Assembly (NCBI GenBank): GCA_015055605.1
Contig: SVHV01000003.1
Coordinates: 41,499-105,498, forward strand
Length of the DNA stretch: 64,000 bases
Source of the DNA: Clostridiales bacterium
Lineage (GTDB): Bacteria; Bacillota; Clostridia; Christensenellales; UBA1242
Direction: 5' to 3'
This document shows, piece by piece, positions 26,679 to 35,200 of the stretch. A program made the translations under genes and the position numbers. Numbering within the stretch: the first letter of the stretch is position 1; every line of letters begins with the position of its first letter. The notes beneath the pieces were generated by a model. That model was given only the letters and a program-made list of their open reading frames with translations. It was not told where the DNA came from and did no database searches.

Positions 26679-28268
26679 TTATCCTTTTCTCAACATTTTC
26701 ATATAAAGTCTTTGTCTTAACTTATTAGGCATCAACACCTGTACTGTAAATCTAATCATTTTACTCTTTGTATAAGTAATAAATCCGATAAACTTAGTTT
26801 TTCTCATGTACTTGAGGAGATTTTTCTGACTCTTATAATAAGCAAGTCCACCCCTTCTAGCATAAAGGTCTTCTGACACTCTCATTAGAACTAGAGACTT
26901 ATTAATATTTCCAACTTTTGCACCTATTTGTAGTAGTCTTACCCACAAATAGTAGTCCTCACACAACCTCATTTCCTGGTAATTACCAGCTTCTAGAACT
27001 TTAGCCTTTCTAAACATTACAGTTGGGTGATTAAATGGAGAACGAGATTTAGCATACTTCACAATGTCTTTCATTTTAGACGGAACATGTTTCTCTGCAA
27101 CAATATTGTCTATATCTCCTATAAATTCTGATACATTGCTACCTACTAAATCTAATTCATTATCTAAAAGAGCCTTGTACTCTTGAGCAAATCTAGTAGG
27201 AATAGAATAGTCATCACTATCCATTCTAGCAACAATATCATACTTACAATCAAGCAAACCTTTTTCTAAGGTTTTACCAAGACCGATATTTTCCTCATTT
27301 CTATGTAAACTGATTATAGGATACTTTTTGCAAAGTTCAATGATGGTTTTATCTAATTCGTCCCCAACTGGCCCATCTACATATAAAACAATCTCACGAG
27401 GCTTTAATGTTTGATTAATAATACTCTCAACACTAACAATCAACCATTCTGGCTTATCATTCTTGTAAACACTCATTAGAACCGAGATATCAGCCTCACC
27501 TTCTGGTAGAGGCTCTTCTATAACCTCTTTGTGTAAGTCTTTATTATATGTAATTACACCCTGTTTTTCTTCTTCCATTGTTTTGGCAATCTTTAAGCCT
27601 TCATCATACTGCTCTTTAGTAATCAAATCAGCCTTTAGAAGATGGTCAGCATAATAATACTCTCTCTTCTCTGCATTTTCTTCTGCACCACTAGAAGAGC
27701 CACCCTTCAAGACTGCAGTAAATGTACCGATAAATAGTTTAATATCTCCTAGTAGTGTAACATTATTTGCATACTCAATATCTCTCTCAAACACAGACTC
27801 CCAACTAGATTCACTGTTTCTATCATATACTTGAGCAGGACCTGTTAGGCCTGGTCTGACAGTATTAGCAGCAAGCACCTCTTCACTATAGAAAACCTGA
27901 TCTTTTATTAGTCTAGGACGAGGTCCCACTATGCTCATCTGACCAAATAAAATATTGAAAAGTTGTGGCAATTCGTCTAAACTAGTTTTTCTTAAGAATT
28001 TACCCCAACCAGTGATTCTATCCTTATCTGGTAAAAGATTGCCATCTTTATCTTTTTTATTAGTCATACTCCTAAACTTGTATAGAGGGAAAAGTTTATT
28101 GTCTTTACCCGGCCTGTACTGTTTAAAAATAGGATTACCCCTAAGTATAATTGCTGATAGCACATAAATCACTAAAATAAATGGACTCAAGATAAGCACT
28201 GCAACTAGTGATATCATAAAGTCAAAAAATCTCTTAAAAAACCTATCGTATAGTCCTCTTTTTTTCAT
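26679..28268 (-). CDS. Fusion: initiating undecaprenyl-phosphate sugar phosphotransferase + GT2 glycosyltransferase
   Basis: 529 residues. Residues ~1-205 are a monotopic phosphoglycosyl transferase (bacterial sugar transferase family): re-entrant helix FFDFMISLVAVLILSPF, KFRSMT, the catalytic-type RKTSLDELPQL (Asp-Glu pair) and GPRPRL. These load the first sugar-phosphate onto undecaprenyl phosphate. After a charged helical linker (~205-255), residues ~258-529 are a GT2 domain: ISVLMSVYKNDKPEWL, VDGP, and MDSDDYS for metal/nucleotide binding. One polypeptide thus could perform the first two steps of repeat-unit assembly. First gene of the operon, GAGGA ribosome binding site upstream. Confidence 0.88.
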   Translation of the reverse strand: MKKRGLYDRFFKRFFDFMISLVAVLILSPFILVIYVLSAIILRGNPIFKQYRPGKDNKLFPLYKFRSMTNKKDKDGNLLPDKDRITGWGKFLRKTSLDELPQLFNILFGQMSIVGPRPRLIKDQVFYSEEVLAANTVRPGLTGPAQVYDRNSESSWESVFERDIEYANNVTLLGDIKLFIGTFTAVLKGGSSSGAEENAEKREYYYADHLLKADLITKEQYDEGLKIAKTMEEEKQGVITYNKDLHKEVIEEPLPEGEADISVLMSVYKNDKPEWLIVSVESIINQTLKPREIVLYVDGPVGDELDKTIIELCKKYPIISLHRNEENIGLGKTLEKGLLDCKYDIVARMDSDDYSIPTRFAQEYKALLDNELDLVGSNVSEFIGDIDNIVAEKHVPSKMKDIVKYAKSRSPFNHPTVMFRKAKVLEAGNYQEMRLCEDYYLWVRLLQIGAKVGNINKSLVLMRVSEDLYARRGGLAYYKSQKNLLKYMRKTKFIGFITYTKSKMIRFTVQVLMPNKLRQRLYMKMLRKG

Positions 28269-28526
28269 AATTCAAAATCCTCTCGTGTTATAAGTAAATT
28301 TATTTCTACGCCTTACATATATATCAAATTTTTATATTATTATATAATATAAAGCATCAAACAAGGTTATTTTAACTCAACAAAACCATCTTGTCAAATA
28401 AAAGTATAATTTATTAGAAAATAAAAAATATTGTCATAATTTGTCATTACAAATCATAGATTATAAGAACAAAATTATGGCAATACTTAATTATAAAAAT
28501 AGGGTTTATCAATTTTTGAGGTGATT

Positions 28527-28850
28527 ATGAGAAAAAAAGACAAGCTAACACTTATGGACGATTATGTATCAATCTACAGACTAATGGTAGTATACAAAAA
28601 ACACAATAATAATCATATATTAAGTAGCGATAGATTATACAATTTAACCCTAAGACTCAAATACAGGATTGAAAATATTATTACAAAAAAGAAATTAAAC
28701 GATTCTTCCTTTCTTCTACTAAAAAAACAACTAGACGAATGTCTAGTTGAATATGAAAACTCAAATATTGTTTATAATGAAAATAAATATATAGAAACAC
28801 TCATTTCCATAGGTCAAAACCTACAAAAATTTGTAAAATACGGCCTATAA
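28527..28850 (+). CDS. Hypothetical small charged protein
   Basis: 107 residues from ATG 28527; an in-frame GTG at 28521 is inside the ribosome binding site GAGGTGA, so the ATG is preferred. The product is hydrophilic and probably all-helical, Lys- and Asn-rich, with a regular Leu/Ile spacing ([33 protein letters not shown]) typical of a helical hairpin or short coiled coil. No signal peptide. Its stop overlaps the stop of the convergent folD by six bases. I do not recognise a family. Confidence 0.6.
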   Translation: MRKKDKLTLMDDYVSIYRLMVVYKKHNNNHILSSDRLYNLTLRLKYRIENIITKKKLNDSSFLLLKKQLDECLVEYENSNIVYNENKYIETLISIGQNLQKFVKYGL

Positions 28851-29687
28851 ACCAGCCTTTCTCTCAGCAGAAACAACTGTTTGTAATATAAGCGAATTGA
28901 TGGTCATAGGCCCCACTCCACCAGGAACTGGCGTATAAGCAAAAGACCTATCCTTTGCTCCTTCAACATCAATATCTCCAACATTGCCAGGATTGTATCC
29001 TGCATCAACTATTACAACACCATCTTTTAGCCAGTCTGCTTCAATAAACTTAGGTTTACCCACTGCCCCAACCACAATATCTGCCTTCTTTACAATCTCA
29101 GGCAAATTTTCTGTTTTTGAGTGACAAATAGTCACTGTACAATTTTCATTAAGTAATAGCATAGATACTGGTTTACCTAGTATGGCGCTCCTGCCCACTA
29201 CTACTGCATTCTTGCCTGCAAGAGGAATGTTATATTCTTTTAATAAACGAATAATGCCATAAGGTGTTGCAGAAACAAAAGCATCTTTACCCATCGACAT
29301 CAATCCAAAAGACAATGAATTAACCCCGTCAACATCTTTGTCCAGAGCAATTCTATCAAAGGCAAGCCTCTCATCAATTCCCTTTGGCACAGGGTGTTGA
29401 AGAAGTATACCAGCTACAGTTTCATCAGCATTCAATTCATCTATAACAGCAAGTAACTCCTCTGTTGTGGTTTCTGTAGGTAAATTAATTGCCCTAGAAC
29501 CCATACCAATCCTCTCACATGCACGACCTTTCATATTTACATAGGTTACACTCGCAGGATTGTCTCCAACAAGAATAGTCGCTAGAACTGGCGTATAACC
29601 CAACTTCTCTCTAATCTTATCAACTCTAGCCCTTAGTTCTTCTTCAGTCTTCGATGCTAGAACCTTACCATTTAACTCTATCGCCAC
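28845..29687 (-). CDS. folD: Bifunctional methylenetetrahydrofolate dehydrogenase / methenyltetrahydrofolate cyclohydrolase
   Basis: Interconverts 5,10-methylene-, methenyl- and 10-formyl-tetrahydrofolate, supplying one-carbon units. The catalytic lysine motif [10 protein letters not shown] (about 50-59, family YxxxK), the NADP-binding [15 protein letters not shown] (about 165-179) and the C-terminal [11 protein letters not shown] are all present. Length 280 is standard. GTG start with AAAGGAG eight bases upstream. Single gene on this strand, between two plus-strand genes. Confidence 0.95.
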   Translation of the reverse strand: MAIELNGKVLASKTEEELRARVDKIREKLGYTPVLATILVGDNPASVTYVNMKGRACERIGMGSRAINLPTETTTEELLAVIDELNADETVAGILLQHPVPKGIDERLAFDRIALDKDVDGVNSLSFGLMSMGKDAFVSATPYGIIRLLKEYNIPLAGKNAVVVGRSAILGKPVSMLLLNENCTVTICHSKTENLPEIVKKADIVVGAVGKPKFIEADWLKDGVVIVDAGYNPGNVGDIDVEGAKDRSFAYTPVPGGVGPMTINSLILQTVVSAERKAGL

Positions 29688-29847
29688 AACAAAAACTCCT
29701 TTAGATATATTTCTAGTTACTATTTTAGCACAAGGTAAAATTCTAGTGCAAACAAATATCGCTCTAGATTAAAATTTAAATGTATAGTATAAATCAAATT
29801 ACTTTTACCAAAACTAAATAAGATAAAATCTTCTAAAGGTATAACAG

Positions 29848-30651
29848 ATGGAAAAGAAAGCAACTATCATATCTCTCATATTTGTATGTATAATAGTCTT
29901 ATCGGTCGTGTGTCTCATAATATTTATGGGCATTACAGCCCAAGACTTTAACTATGTCCAACTAGAAGTAAACCCAAGGGTCGAATTTATTGTAGACAAA
30001 AAGTTCAAAGTAGTATCATTTGCTCCACTTAACGAGGAGGCTAGTATAATTCTCAGCAACGAAGACTTTAAAGGAATGGATATAGACTCTGCTTGCACTA
30101 AATACTTAGATATATGCGCAAGGACAGGATATATAGATGTAGACGGCACAGACAATGCAGTAAATCTTACAGTAATAGACGGACTCACACAAACACTAGA
30201 TGTACACATTGCAGAAAATATTTATAATTATTTTACTAAAAACGAAATCTTATGTGCAGTTGTAGAAAACTATGAAGATAGAAATATGTTTGATGAGAAA
30301 GAAGAACATCAGGTGTCTTGCTCTAACAAATACAAACTAATCACTACCATTATGGAAAAAGACCCGTCACAATCAATAAGAAAACTAAGAAGGCTCAGTG
30401 AAAAAGAACTCATCGACATAGTAGCAAACACTCACTCTAACACCCCTTATAAAACAACCAGTGATAATCAAATAAAGAAGAACGAATTACTAAGCAAAAA
30501 CTCAAATAAATATGATAATCATATTAAAAAGATAACTAACGAAAGCCAAAAGGAATTCTCTAATCTCTTTAGTAAACATCAGACATCTTCTACAGAACAA
30601 TACAAAACAAACTTTTCTAATATGTATAATAAATGGCAAGAACATATATAA
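29848..30651 (+). CDS. Membrane anti-sigma factor RsgI-like protein without an adjacent sigma gene
   Basis: One transmembrane helix (about 7-30), then a domain with VQLEVNPRVEFIVDKKFKVVSFAPLNEEASIIL (about 37-69), the hallmark of the extracytoplasmic middle domain of RsgI anti-sigma factors, which control SigI in Bacillota. Unlike canonical RsgI it lacks a ~50-residue cytoplasmic sigma-binding N-terminus: only about six residues precede the helix. The C-terminal ~110 residues (160-267) are hydrophilic, Ser/Asn/Lys-rich and likely disordered or coiled. No sigI neighbours it. It may be an anchored sensor or surface protein reusing the RsgI fold. Confidence 0.7.
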   Translation: MEKKATIISLIFVCIIVLSVVCLIIFMGITAQDFNYVQLEVNPRVEFIVDKKFKVVSFAPLNEEASIILSNEDFKGMDIDSACTKYLDICARTGYIDVDGTDNAVNLTVIDGLTQTLDVHIAENIYNYFTKNEILCAVVENYEDRNMFDEKEEHQVSCSNKYKLITTIMEKDPSQSIRKLRRLSEKELIDIVANTHSNTPYKTTSDNQIKKNELLSKNSNKYDNHIKKITNESQKEFSNLFSKHQTSSTEQYKTNFSNMYNKWQEHI

Positions 30652-30744
30652 TATTGTCAATAAGTTATATCATCAAGTCAATATATCAAACAATACAAAA
30701 AATAATAATCTACTCAATATACAATAATAAAATATGTAAAATAC

Positions 30745-30809
30745 GAAAAAAAGACACTTGTATCAATATCTACAAAATACCAGATAAGATATTTACAAGT
30801 GTCTTTTTT
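30745..30809. terminator. Long-stem bidirectional terminator
   Basis: AAAAAGACACTTGTA pairs with TACAAGTGTCTTTTT, about 16 bp, and the ~31-base loop contains an inner AATATCT/AGATATT stem. It separates the RsgI-like gene from convergent pepF. Confidence 0.8.
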
Positions 30810-30810
30810 A

Positions 30811-32592
30811 TCAACCCAACAGTGCCTCTAATTCATCTAAAGCCCATCTAAGCTCTTTAGCAACAACCACATAGGGCTCACTAGTAAGCAGGTCAACGCC
30901 CGCCTTCTTTAGAATATTAATTGAGTAGTCAATAGTACCACTCTTTAAAAACTCTAGATACTTTTCTTTAGCATCTTTTTCTTTGTTTACAATCTTAGTT
31001 GCAAAGTTAATAGCAGCAGTCATTCCGGTAGCATATTTATATACATAATACGCTCTATAGAAGTGAGGAACTCTCATCCACCCCTCTCCTATATCGGTCT
31101 TTAAGAATTTCATTGACTTACCATAATATGTTTGCAACAAACTCTTGTATTTGGCATTAAGAATATCCTTAGATATAGGTTCACCATTCTCAACCAATGT
31201 ATGAGCAAAATACTCATATTCACTATACATAGATTGAGTATAGATAGTAGCAATAATATTACTAATATATTTCTCAAGTCTACTAATTTTCTCTTTCTTA
31301 GATGTAGCATTTTTATATAGATACTTAAATAGTAAAACCTCATTTACCGTACTTGCAATTTCTGCTAAGAATATTGTATGGTCATAATTTTCAAATGTTT
31401 GATTTTTACTACTTAGATAACCATGCATTGCATGACCTAATTCATGAGCAAGCGTATTAATAGAAGAACTATCATCAACTGTATTAAGTAATATATATGG
31501 GTGAGGCGTATACATACTACAACAGAATCCACCACCCTCTTTTCCTTCACATGGATATACATCTATCCATCTATTATCTCTAGCCAACTTTAGTCCATCA
31601 GTATATTCTTTACCCAAAATACTCATGGCATTAATTACAGTTTCAAAGTTCTTTTCATAACTATTCTTTGAGTTAAAGTTGGTAATAGGAACTAATCTAT
31701 CATAGAAATAAAAATCTTTATAGCCTAAAGCCTTCTTTTTTAGTGCATAAAATCTATGAACCATTTTTACTGTAGCCTTTACATTAGTAATTAGACTAGT
31801 ATATAGTTCTTTTGGTAGATTCTCTCCAAACAACGCCATATCGAGAGTTGTATCATGCTTATATGCATCTGCAATAAACCAATCACCCTCTACAGAATGG
31901 ATATAGTTAGTAGCAATTGTATTACATAAACTATGGTATCCTGCAGTGAATGATTCTAGAGCAGACTTTCTAAGAGCCCTATCCTTACTCTCTAGTAACA
32001 TTGCGTAATTATGGTCATTTACCTCATGCTCTTTTCCTTTGCTATCTATAGCAGGTTTAAACTTTAAGTCAAGTGTATCAATATTATCAAAAACATCACT
32101 ATAACCACCTAGAGCCTTAGATGACTTATTAATTAGTTTTTCTTGCTCTTCAGGTAAAATATGTTCACTATTTCTAATAAAGTCTTTTAGAGATAAAACA
32201 TAATCAGCAAACCTCTCATCTGCAATTAACTTATTAATATACTTAGTTCCATATCCAATAAGTTCCGACTCCTCAAAAGATGTTGATATAGCAATCTGCT
32301 TACCAATATTACTAAGTACGCTTTGTAATTCGATAAAAGTATTGTCTTCTAGGTTTTCTGCTAGTTTTAAACCAACATACACACCAACCTTTTCACTAAT
32401 CTTGCCTACCTCTGTATTTAATCTAAAATACTCCAGACACTTCTCTTTTTTGCCTAATTTACCCTTATATGCACTGAACTGTGCAGGACAGGCTTTTAAT
32501 TTTTCCATATCTGCCTTAAGTTCTTCGATAGAAGGATAAATATCATCTAGATTCCACTTATACTCATCTGGAATTTGATTTCTCTTTTTCAT
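30811..32592 (-). CDS. pepF: Oligoendopeptidase F (M3 family)
   Basis: Cytoplasmic zinc metallopeptidase that degrades short peptides (about 7-17 residues). The active site LAHELGHAMHGYLS (HExxH, around residue 390) with the downstream Glu in FLAEIASTVNE defines M3B. The N-terminal region begins PDEYKWNLDDIYPS, the usual PepF opening. Length 593 is normal and there is no signal sequence. Single gene, convergent with the RsgI-like gene, divergent from the GNAT gene. Confidence 0.93.
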   Translation of the reverse strand: MKKRNQIPDEYKWNLDDIYPSIEELKADMEKLKACPAQFSAYKGKLGKKEKCLEYFRLNTEVGKISEKVGVYVGLKLAENLEDNTFIELQSVLSNIGKQIAISTSFEESELIGYGTKYINKLIADERFADYVLSLKDFIRNSEHILPEEQEKLINKSSKALGGYSDVFDNIDTLDLKFKPAIDSKGKEHEVNDHNYAMLLESKDRALRKSALESFTAGYHSLCNTIATNYIHSVEGDWFIADAYKHDTTLDMALFGENLPKELYTSLITNVKATVKMVHRFYALKKKALGYKDFYFYDRLVPITNFNSKNSYEKNFETVINAMSILGKEYTDGLKLARDNRWIDVYPCEGKEGGGFCCSMYTPHPYILLNTVDDSSSINTLAHELGHAMHGYLSSKNQTFENYDHTIFLAEIASTVNEVLLFKYLYKNATSKKEKISRLEKYISNIIATIYTQSMYSEYEYFAHTLVENGEPISKDILNAKYKSLLQTYYGKSMKFLKTDIGEGWMRVPHFYRAYYVYKYATGMTAAINFATKIVNKEKDAKEKYLEFLKSGTIDYSINILKKAGVDLLTSEPYVVVAKELRWALDELEALLG

Positions 32593-32719
32593 AATTTCTC
32601 CATTAAATTTATTAAACTTCTTTACAACGATATTTTATAACCTAATGACTTAAATAGTCAAGAAAATACACTACTTTTAGAACTGAAGAAATATAATTCG
32701 ACATAAATACAAATCATCA

Positions 32720-32748
32720 TTGACACCACCCATCTACTATGCTAAAAT
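32720..32748 (+). promoter_or_regulatory. Promoter of the GNAT gene
   Basis: -35 TTGACA (32720-32725), 17-base spacer, extended -10 TGCTAAAAT (hexamer 32743-32748), 24 bases before the ATG. Confidence 0.75.
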
Positions 32749-32772
32749 GAACAAAAAGGCAGGTGTAGTATT

Positions 32773-33216
32773 ATGCTAGTAGAAAGCAAAGGAAAACAAA
32801 TCAATATTGAACTTAAATACTATGACGATAAGTACTACAAAGCTGAAGCTTTTAGTGAAGATGGAGAAGTCATGGGAGTAATAACCTTTAAACCCGATGG
32901 CAGAGGCTCTATGTGGTTACAATACATAGCCACTAACGAAAAATTTCAGAACATGGGAGTTGGTGATGCTCTTTTGTCTGTAATGGAATATAGAGCTGTC
33001 ACTACTAGAATTAGAAATATCGAAGGCAAGTTCTACCCATCTAACGACAAAGCAAAACCTTTCTATGAAAATAGAGGCTACAATATATACAAAGATGGTT
33101 ATGAAACATATTTGGATAAAAGTCTAAATATAGCACAAGTTATATCAGAAACAGAGCCTAGAATAACCAACTATGAGGTCACACAAGTTCCTAGAGAAGC
33201 ACAAAGCGAGATGTAA
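32773..33216 (+). CDS. GNAT-family N-acetyltransferase
   Basis: 147 residues. The acetyl-CoA pyrophosphate loop is NEKFQNMGVGDALL (about 57-70; family Q/RxxGxG/A), followed by a helix and the late strand FYPSNDKAKPFYENRGYNIYK, where the Asn and Tyr segments contact CoA. The C-terminal ~25 residues (ISETEPRITNYEVTQVPREAQ) lie outside the fold. Substrate unknown; the early strand residues do not identify RimI, streptothricin or aminoglycoside subgroups. Own promoter, with the next gene read from a separate promoter. Confidence 0.8.
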   Translation: MLVESKGKQINIELKYYDDKYYKAEAFSEDGEVMGVITFKPDGRGSMWLQYIATNEKFQNMGVGDALLSVMEYRAVTTRIRNIEGKFYPSNDKAKPFYENRGYNIYKDGYETYLDKSLNIAQVISETEPRITNYEVTQVPREAQSEM

Positions 33217-33234
33217 CAAATTTTATCTTAAATA

Positions 33235-33263
33235 TTGACAAGGTATTTTTCTTGTAATATAAT
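33235..33263 (+). promoter_or_regulatory. Consensus promoter of the 65-aa membrane protein gene
   Basis: Perfect TTGACA (33235-33240), 17-base spacer, perfect TATAAT (33258-33263). Confidence 0.85.
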
Positions 33264-33304
33264 TATAAATGTAAGAGATAATAAAACTAAAAAGGGGAAG
33301 AGAA

Positions 33305-33502
33305 ATGACCAAAAAAACTTTAAATGTACTAATTACAATAATGATTGTATTCTTTGTACTCTTTTTTGCAGGTCAACTTGCTTATGAAACATATTCAAGA
33401 AACAGAAGTGACCAAATAGCTCAAGAACAATGGGAAGAAGAACAGGCTAGAAAAGAACAAGAAAATGCATCTGGTCCAACCATTGACGAAAGCAAAAATT
33501 AA
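33305..33502 (+). CDS. Small single-helix membrane protein, unknown function
   Basis: 65 residues: short basic N-terminus (MTKKT), one transmembrane helix (about 6-26, LNVLITIMIVFFVLFFAGQLA), then a highly charged Glu/Gln/Arg-rich tail (SDQIAQEQWEEEQARKEQE) likely to form a helix outside or along the membrane. Ribosome binding site AGGGGAAG seven bases upstream. It has a perfect-consensus promoter and its own terminator, so strong constitutive expression is expected. No family recognised. Confidence 0.78.
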   Translation: MTKKTLNVLITIMIVFFVLFFAGQLAYETYSRNRSDQIAQEQWEEEQARKEQENASGPTIDESKN

Positions 33503-33506
33503 TAAA

Positions 33507-33541
33507 CAAAAAAAGACAGGTTGTATAACCTGTCTTTTTTA
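33507..33541. terminator. Bidirectional terminator
   Basis: AAAAGACAGGTT / AACCTGTCTTTT stem around a short loop, T-runs both ways; shared with the convergent gene at 33552. Confidence 0.88.
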
Positions 33542-33551
33542 TTGTTTAATC

Positions 33552-34082
33552 CTAGAAATCGTAAACATTTCTCATCTTGTCAAATGCTAGCAAAATCTCC
33601 TTTGCCTTTACTCGTGCAAGTATATCTTTTTCCTCTGCAATAAAGTTTTCAAGAGTACCTATTAGTTCACTCCTCTTAACAACTTCCATAGGTAGTTTCT
33701 TCATAAGCTCTGATTGAGTTACTTTCAATTTCTTTAGATTAGGCAATTTCTCTGTTTTTACTAAAAAATATACAGTATCTGCTAATCTATTAACACCGGA
33801 ATTTTTGTAATCCCTAAAATAATATCTGGTCTCAAAAAATGGCTCAATAGCATCCTTACTATCCAAACTAATACCAGTTTCATTAAATATGGCATTAACC
33901 ATAGCAGTAGTAATGTCCTCTCTAGCACCAACAGATGTCTCTATTAGCTGATAGCCAGCCTCATTCCTACCTATTAACATATTATACTTACTAGACATAA
34001 TAAAGGCTTTTGCCTTAGTTACTACCTGATCAATCTCATCATCTCTTAGACCAGTATCATTATATACTAAAATTTCTACCAT
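33552..34082 (-). CDS. Nudix-like protein with degenerate Nudix box
   Basis: 176 residues. The fold order resembles a Nudix hydrolase: strands around YNMLIGRNEAGYQLIET, a Nudix-helix position AREDITTAMVNAIFNETGI (about 53-71), then strands FFETRYYFRDY and RLADTVYFLVKTE and a C-terminal helical tail. Of the box GxxxxxExxxxxxxREUxEExGU, the last four positions (E-T-G-I) and the first Glu remain, but the catalytic RE pair and following Glu are N, A and N. If the assignment is right it should not hydrolyse nucleoside diphosphates in the usual way. Last gene of the murB-dnaE-pfkA cluster, 56 bases after pfkA. Confidence 0.5.
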   Translation of the reverse strand: MVEILVYNDTGLRDDEIDQVVTKAKAFIMSSKYNMLIGRNEAGYQLIETSVGAREDITTAMVNAIFNETGISLDSKDAIEPFFETRYYFRDYKNSGVNRLADTVYFLVKTEKLPNLKKLKVTQSELMKKLPMEVVKRSELIGTLENFIAEEKDILARVKAKEILLAFDKMRNVYDF

Positions 34083-34139
34083 TTTCTTCTCCTATTAATA
34101 TTATAATACTTTAATTAAATAAATTTAGTCAATCAAATA

Positions 34140-35114
34140 TTACAACTTACATAGTCCATGTAAAGTTCTTAGGTCATTAACCATATCTACCCTAAACTCT
34201 TGTAACACATTCTCTACCTCGATTAGTGGACATGAGAATATTTTGTCATTCTTGATACCAACAGCAAGATTTGTAAGGTCCTGTCTAAGCATGTCCACTG
34301 CTAAAACACCCCATCTCACTGCAAGCATTCTATCATAATATGTTGGCGCACCACCTCTCTGCAAGTATCCTATTTCGATACCTCTAGTAGTTAGATGTAC
34401 TTGAGACTGAATCTCAAACACTAATTCTTCCATATCAATAGGACTACCCTCGCTTATTACAACTACTGGAGATGTGATACCATGTTTCATAGCATTTTTT
34501 ACATCTCTAACTACTTCGGAGATACTATATCCAACCTCATTAACTGCTAGAGCATCTGCCTCTACTGCAACTGCAGCATGAAGAGCGATATCTCCACAGT
34601 GTCTACCCATACATTTAAATACAACGGCTCTATCATTAGCATACATTGTTTGTTTGATATCAGTAATAGTATCAACTGCTTGTTGTACTGCAGTATCAAA
34701 ACCCAAAGACCTCTCTGTATAGAAAAGGTCATTGTCAATAGTTCCTGGTATACCTATAACCTTAACACCAGCATTAACTAGGTCCCTACAACCCCTAAAA
34801 GAGCCATTACCACCAATAACAATCAAGCCTTCGATACCATTCTTTTTTAGATTAGCAACAGCTTGATTAAATCCTGGCTCAGTCATAAATTCTGCACTTC
34901 TACTAGTCTTAATAATAGAGCCAGCAATAGTTTCTATATTAGCAACATCAAGAAGAGTTAGTGGTCTCACATCATTCTCAATAAGTCCCTGATATCCTCT
35001 ATTGATACCGATTACCTCTATATCATTTGAAACACAAGTACCAACAACTGCCTTAATACAAGCATTCATTCCTGGACAGTCGCCACCACTACATAAAATT
35101 CCAATTTTTCTCAT
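34140..35114 (-). CDS. pfkA: 6-phosphofructokinase
   Basis: Commits fructose-6-phosphate to glycolysis. Landmarks: N-terminal LCSGGDCPGMNA (ATP loop), IPGTIDND with the catalytic Asp, MGRHCGDIALH for fructose-6-phosphate binding and GYLQRGGAPTYYDR near the end. At 324 residues it is the short bacterial homotetramer form. The nucleotide/Mg segment reads GGNGSFRG: the Asp of the usual GGDGS (ATP type; GGDDS in pyrophosphate types) is Asn, encoded AAT at about 34812-34814. Directly after dnaE, as in many Bacillota. Confidence 0.93.
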   Translation of the reverse strand: MRKIGILCSGGDCPGMNACIKAVVGTCVSNDIEVIGINRGYQGLIENDVRPLTLLDVANIETIAGSIIKTSRSAEFMTEPGFNQAVANLKKNGIEGLIVIGGNGSFRGCRDLVNAGVKVIGIPGTIDNDLFYTERSLGFDTAVQQAVDTITDIKQTMYANDRAVVFKCMGRHCGDIALHAAVAVEADALAVNEVGYSISEVVRDVKNAMKHGITSPVVVISEGSPIDMEELVFEIQSQVHLTTRGIEIGYLQRGGAPTYYDRMLAVRWGVLAVDMLRQDLTNLAVGIKNDKIFSCPLIEVENVLQEFRVDMVNDLRTLHGLCKL

Positions 35115-35200
35115 AATTCTTTTACCTTTTTAAACTATAGTTTCTAAAAATTAATTTATCATAAATATATTTTTCTTACAAATATTTTCACCTAATCACA

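Noticed and set aside
30633..30851. 72-codon plus-strand ORF after the RsgI-like gene
   Set aside because: It runs through the terminator hairpin into the antisense of pepF, with no start signal.
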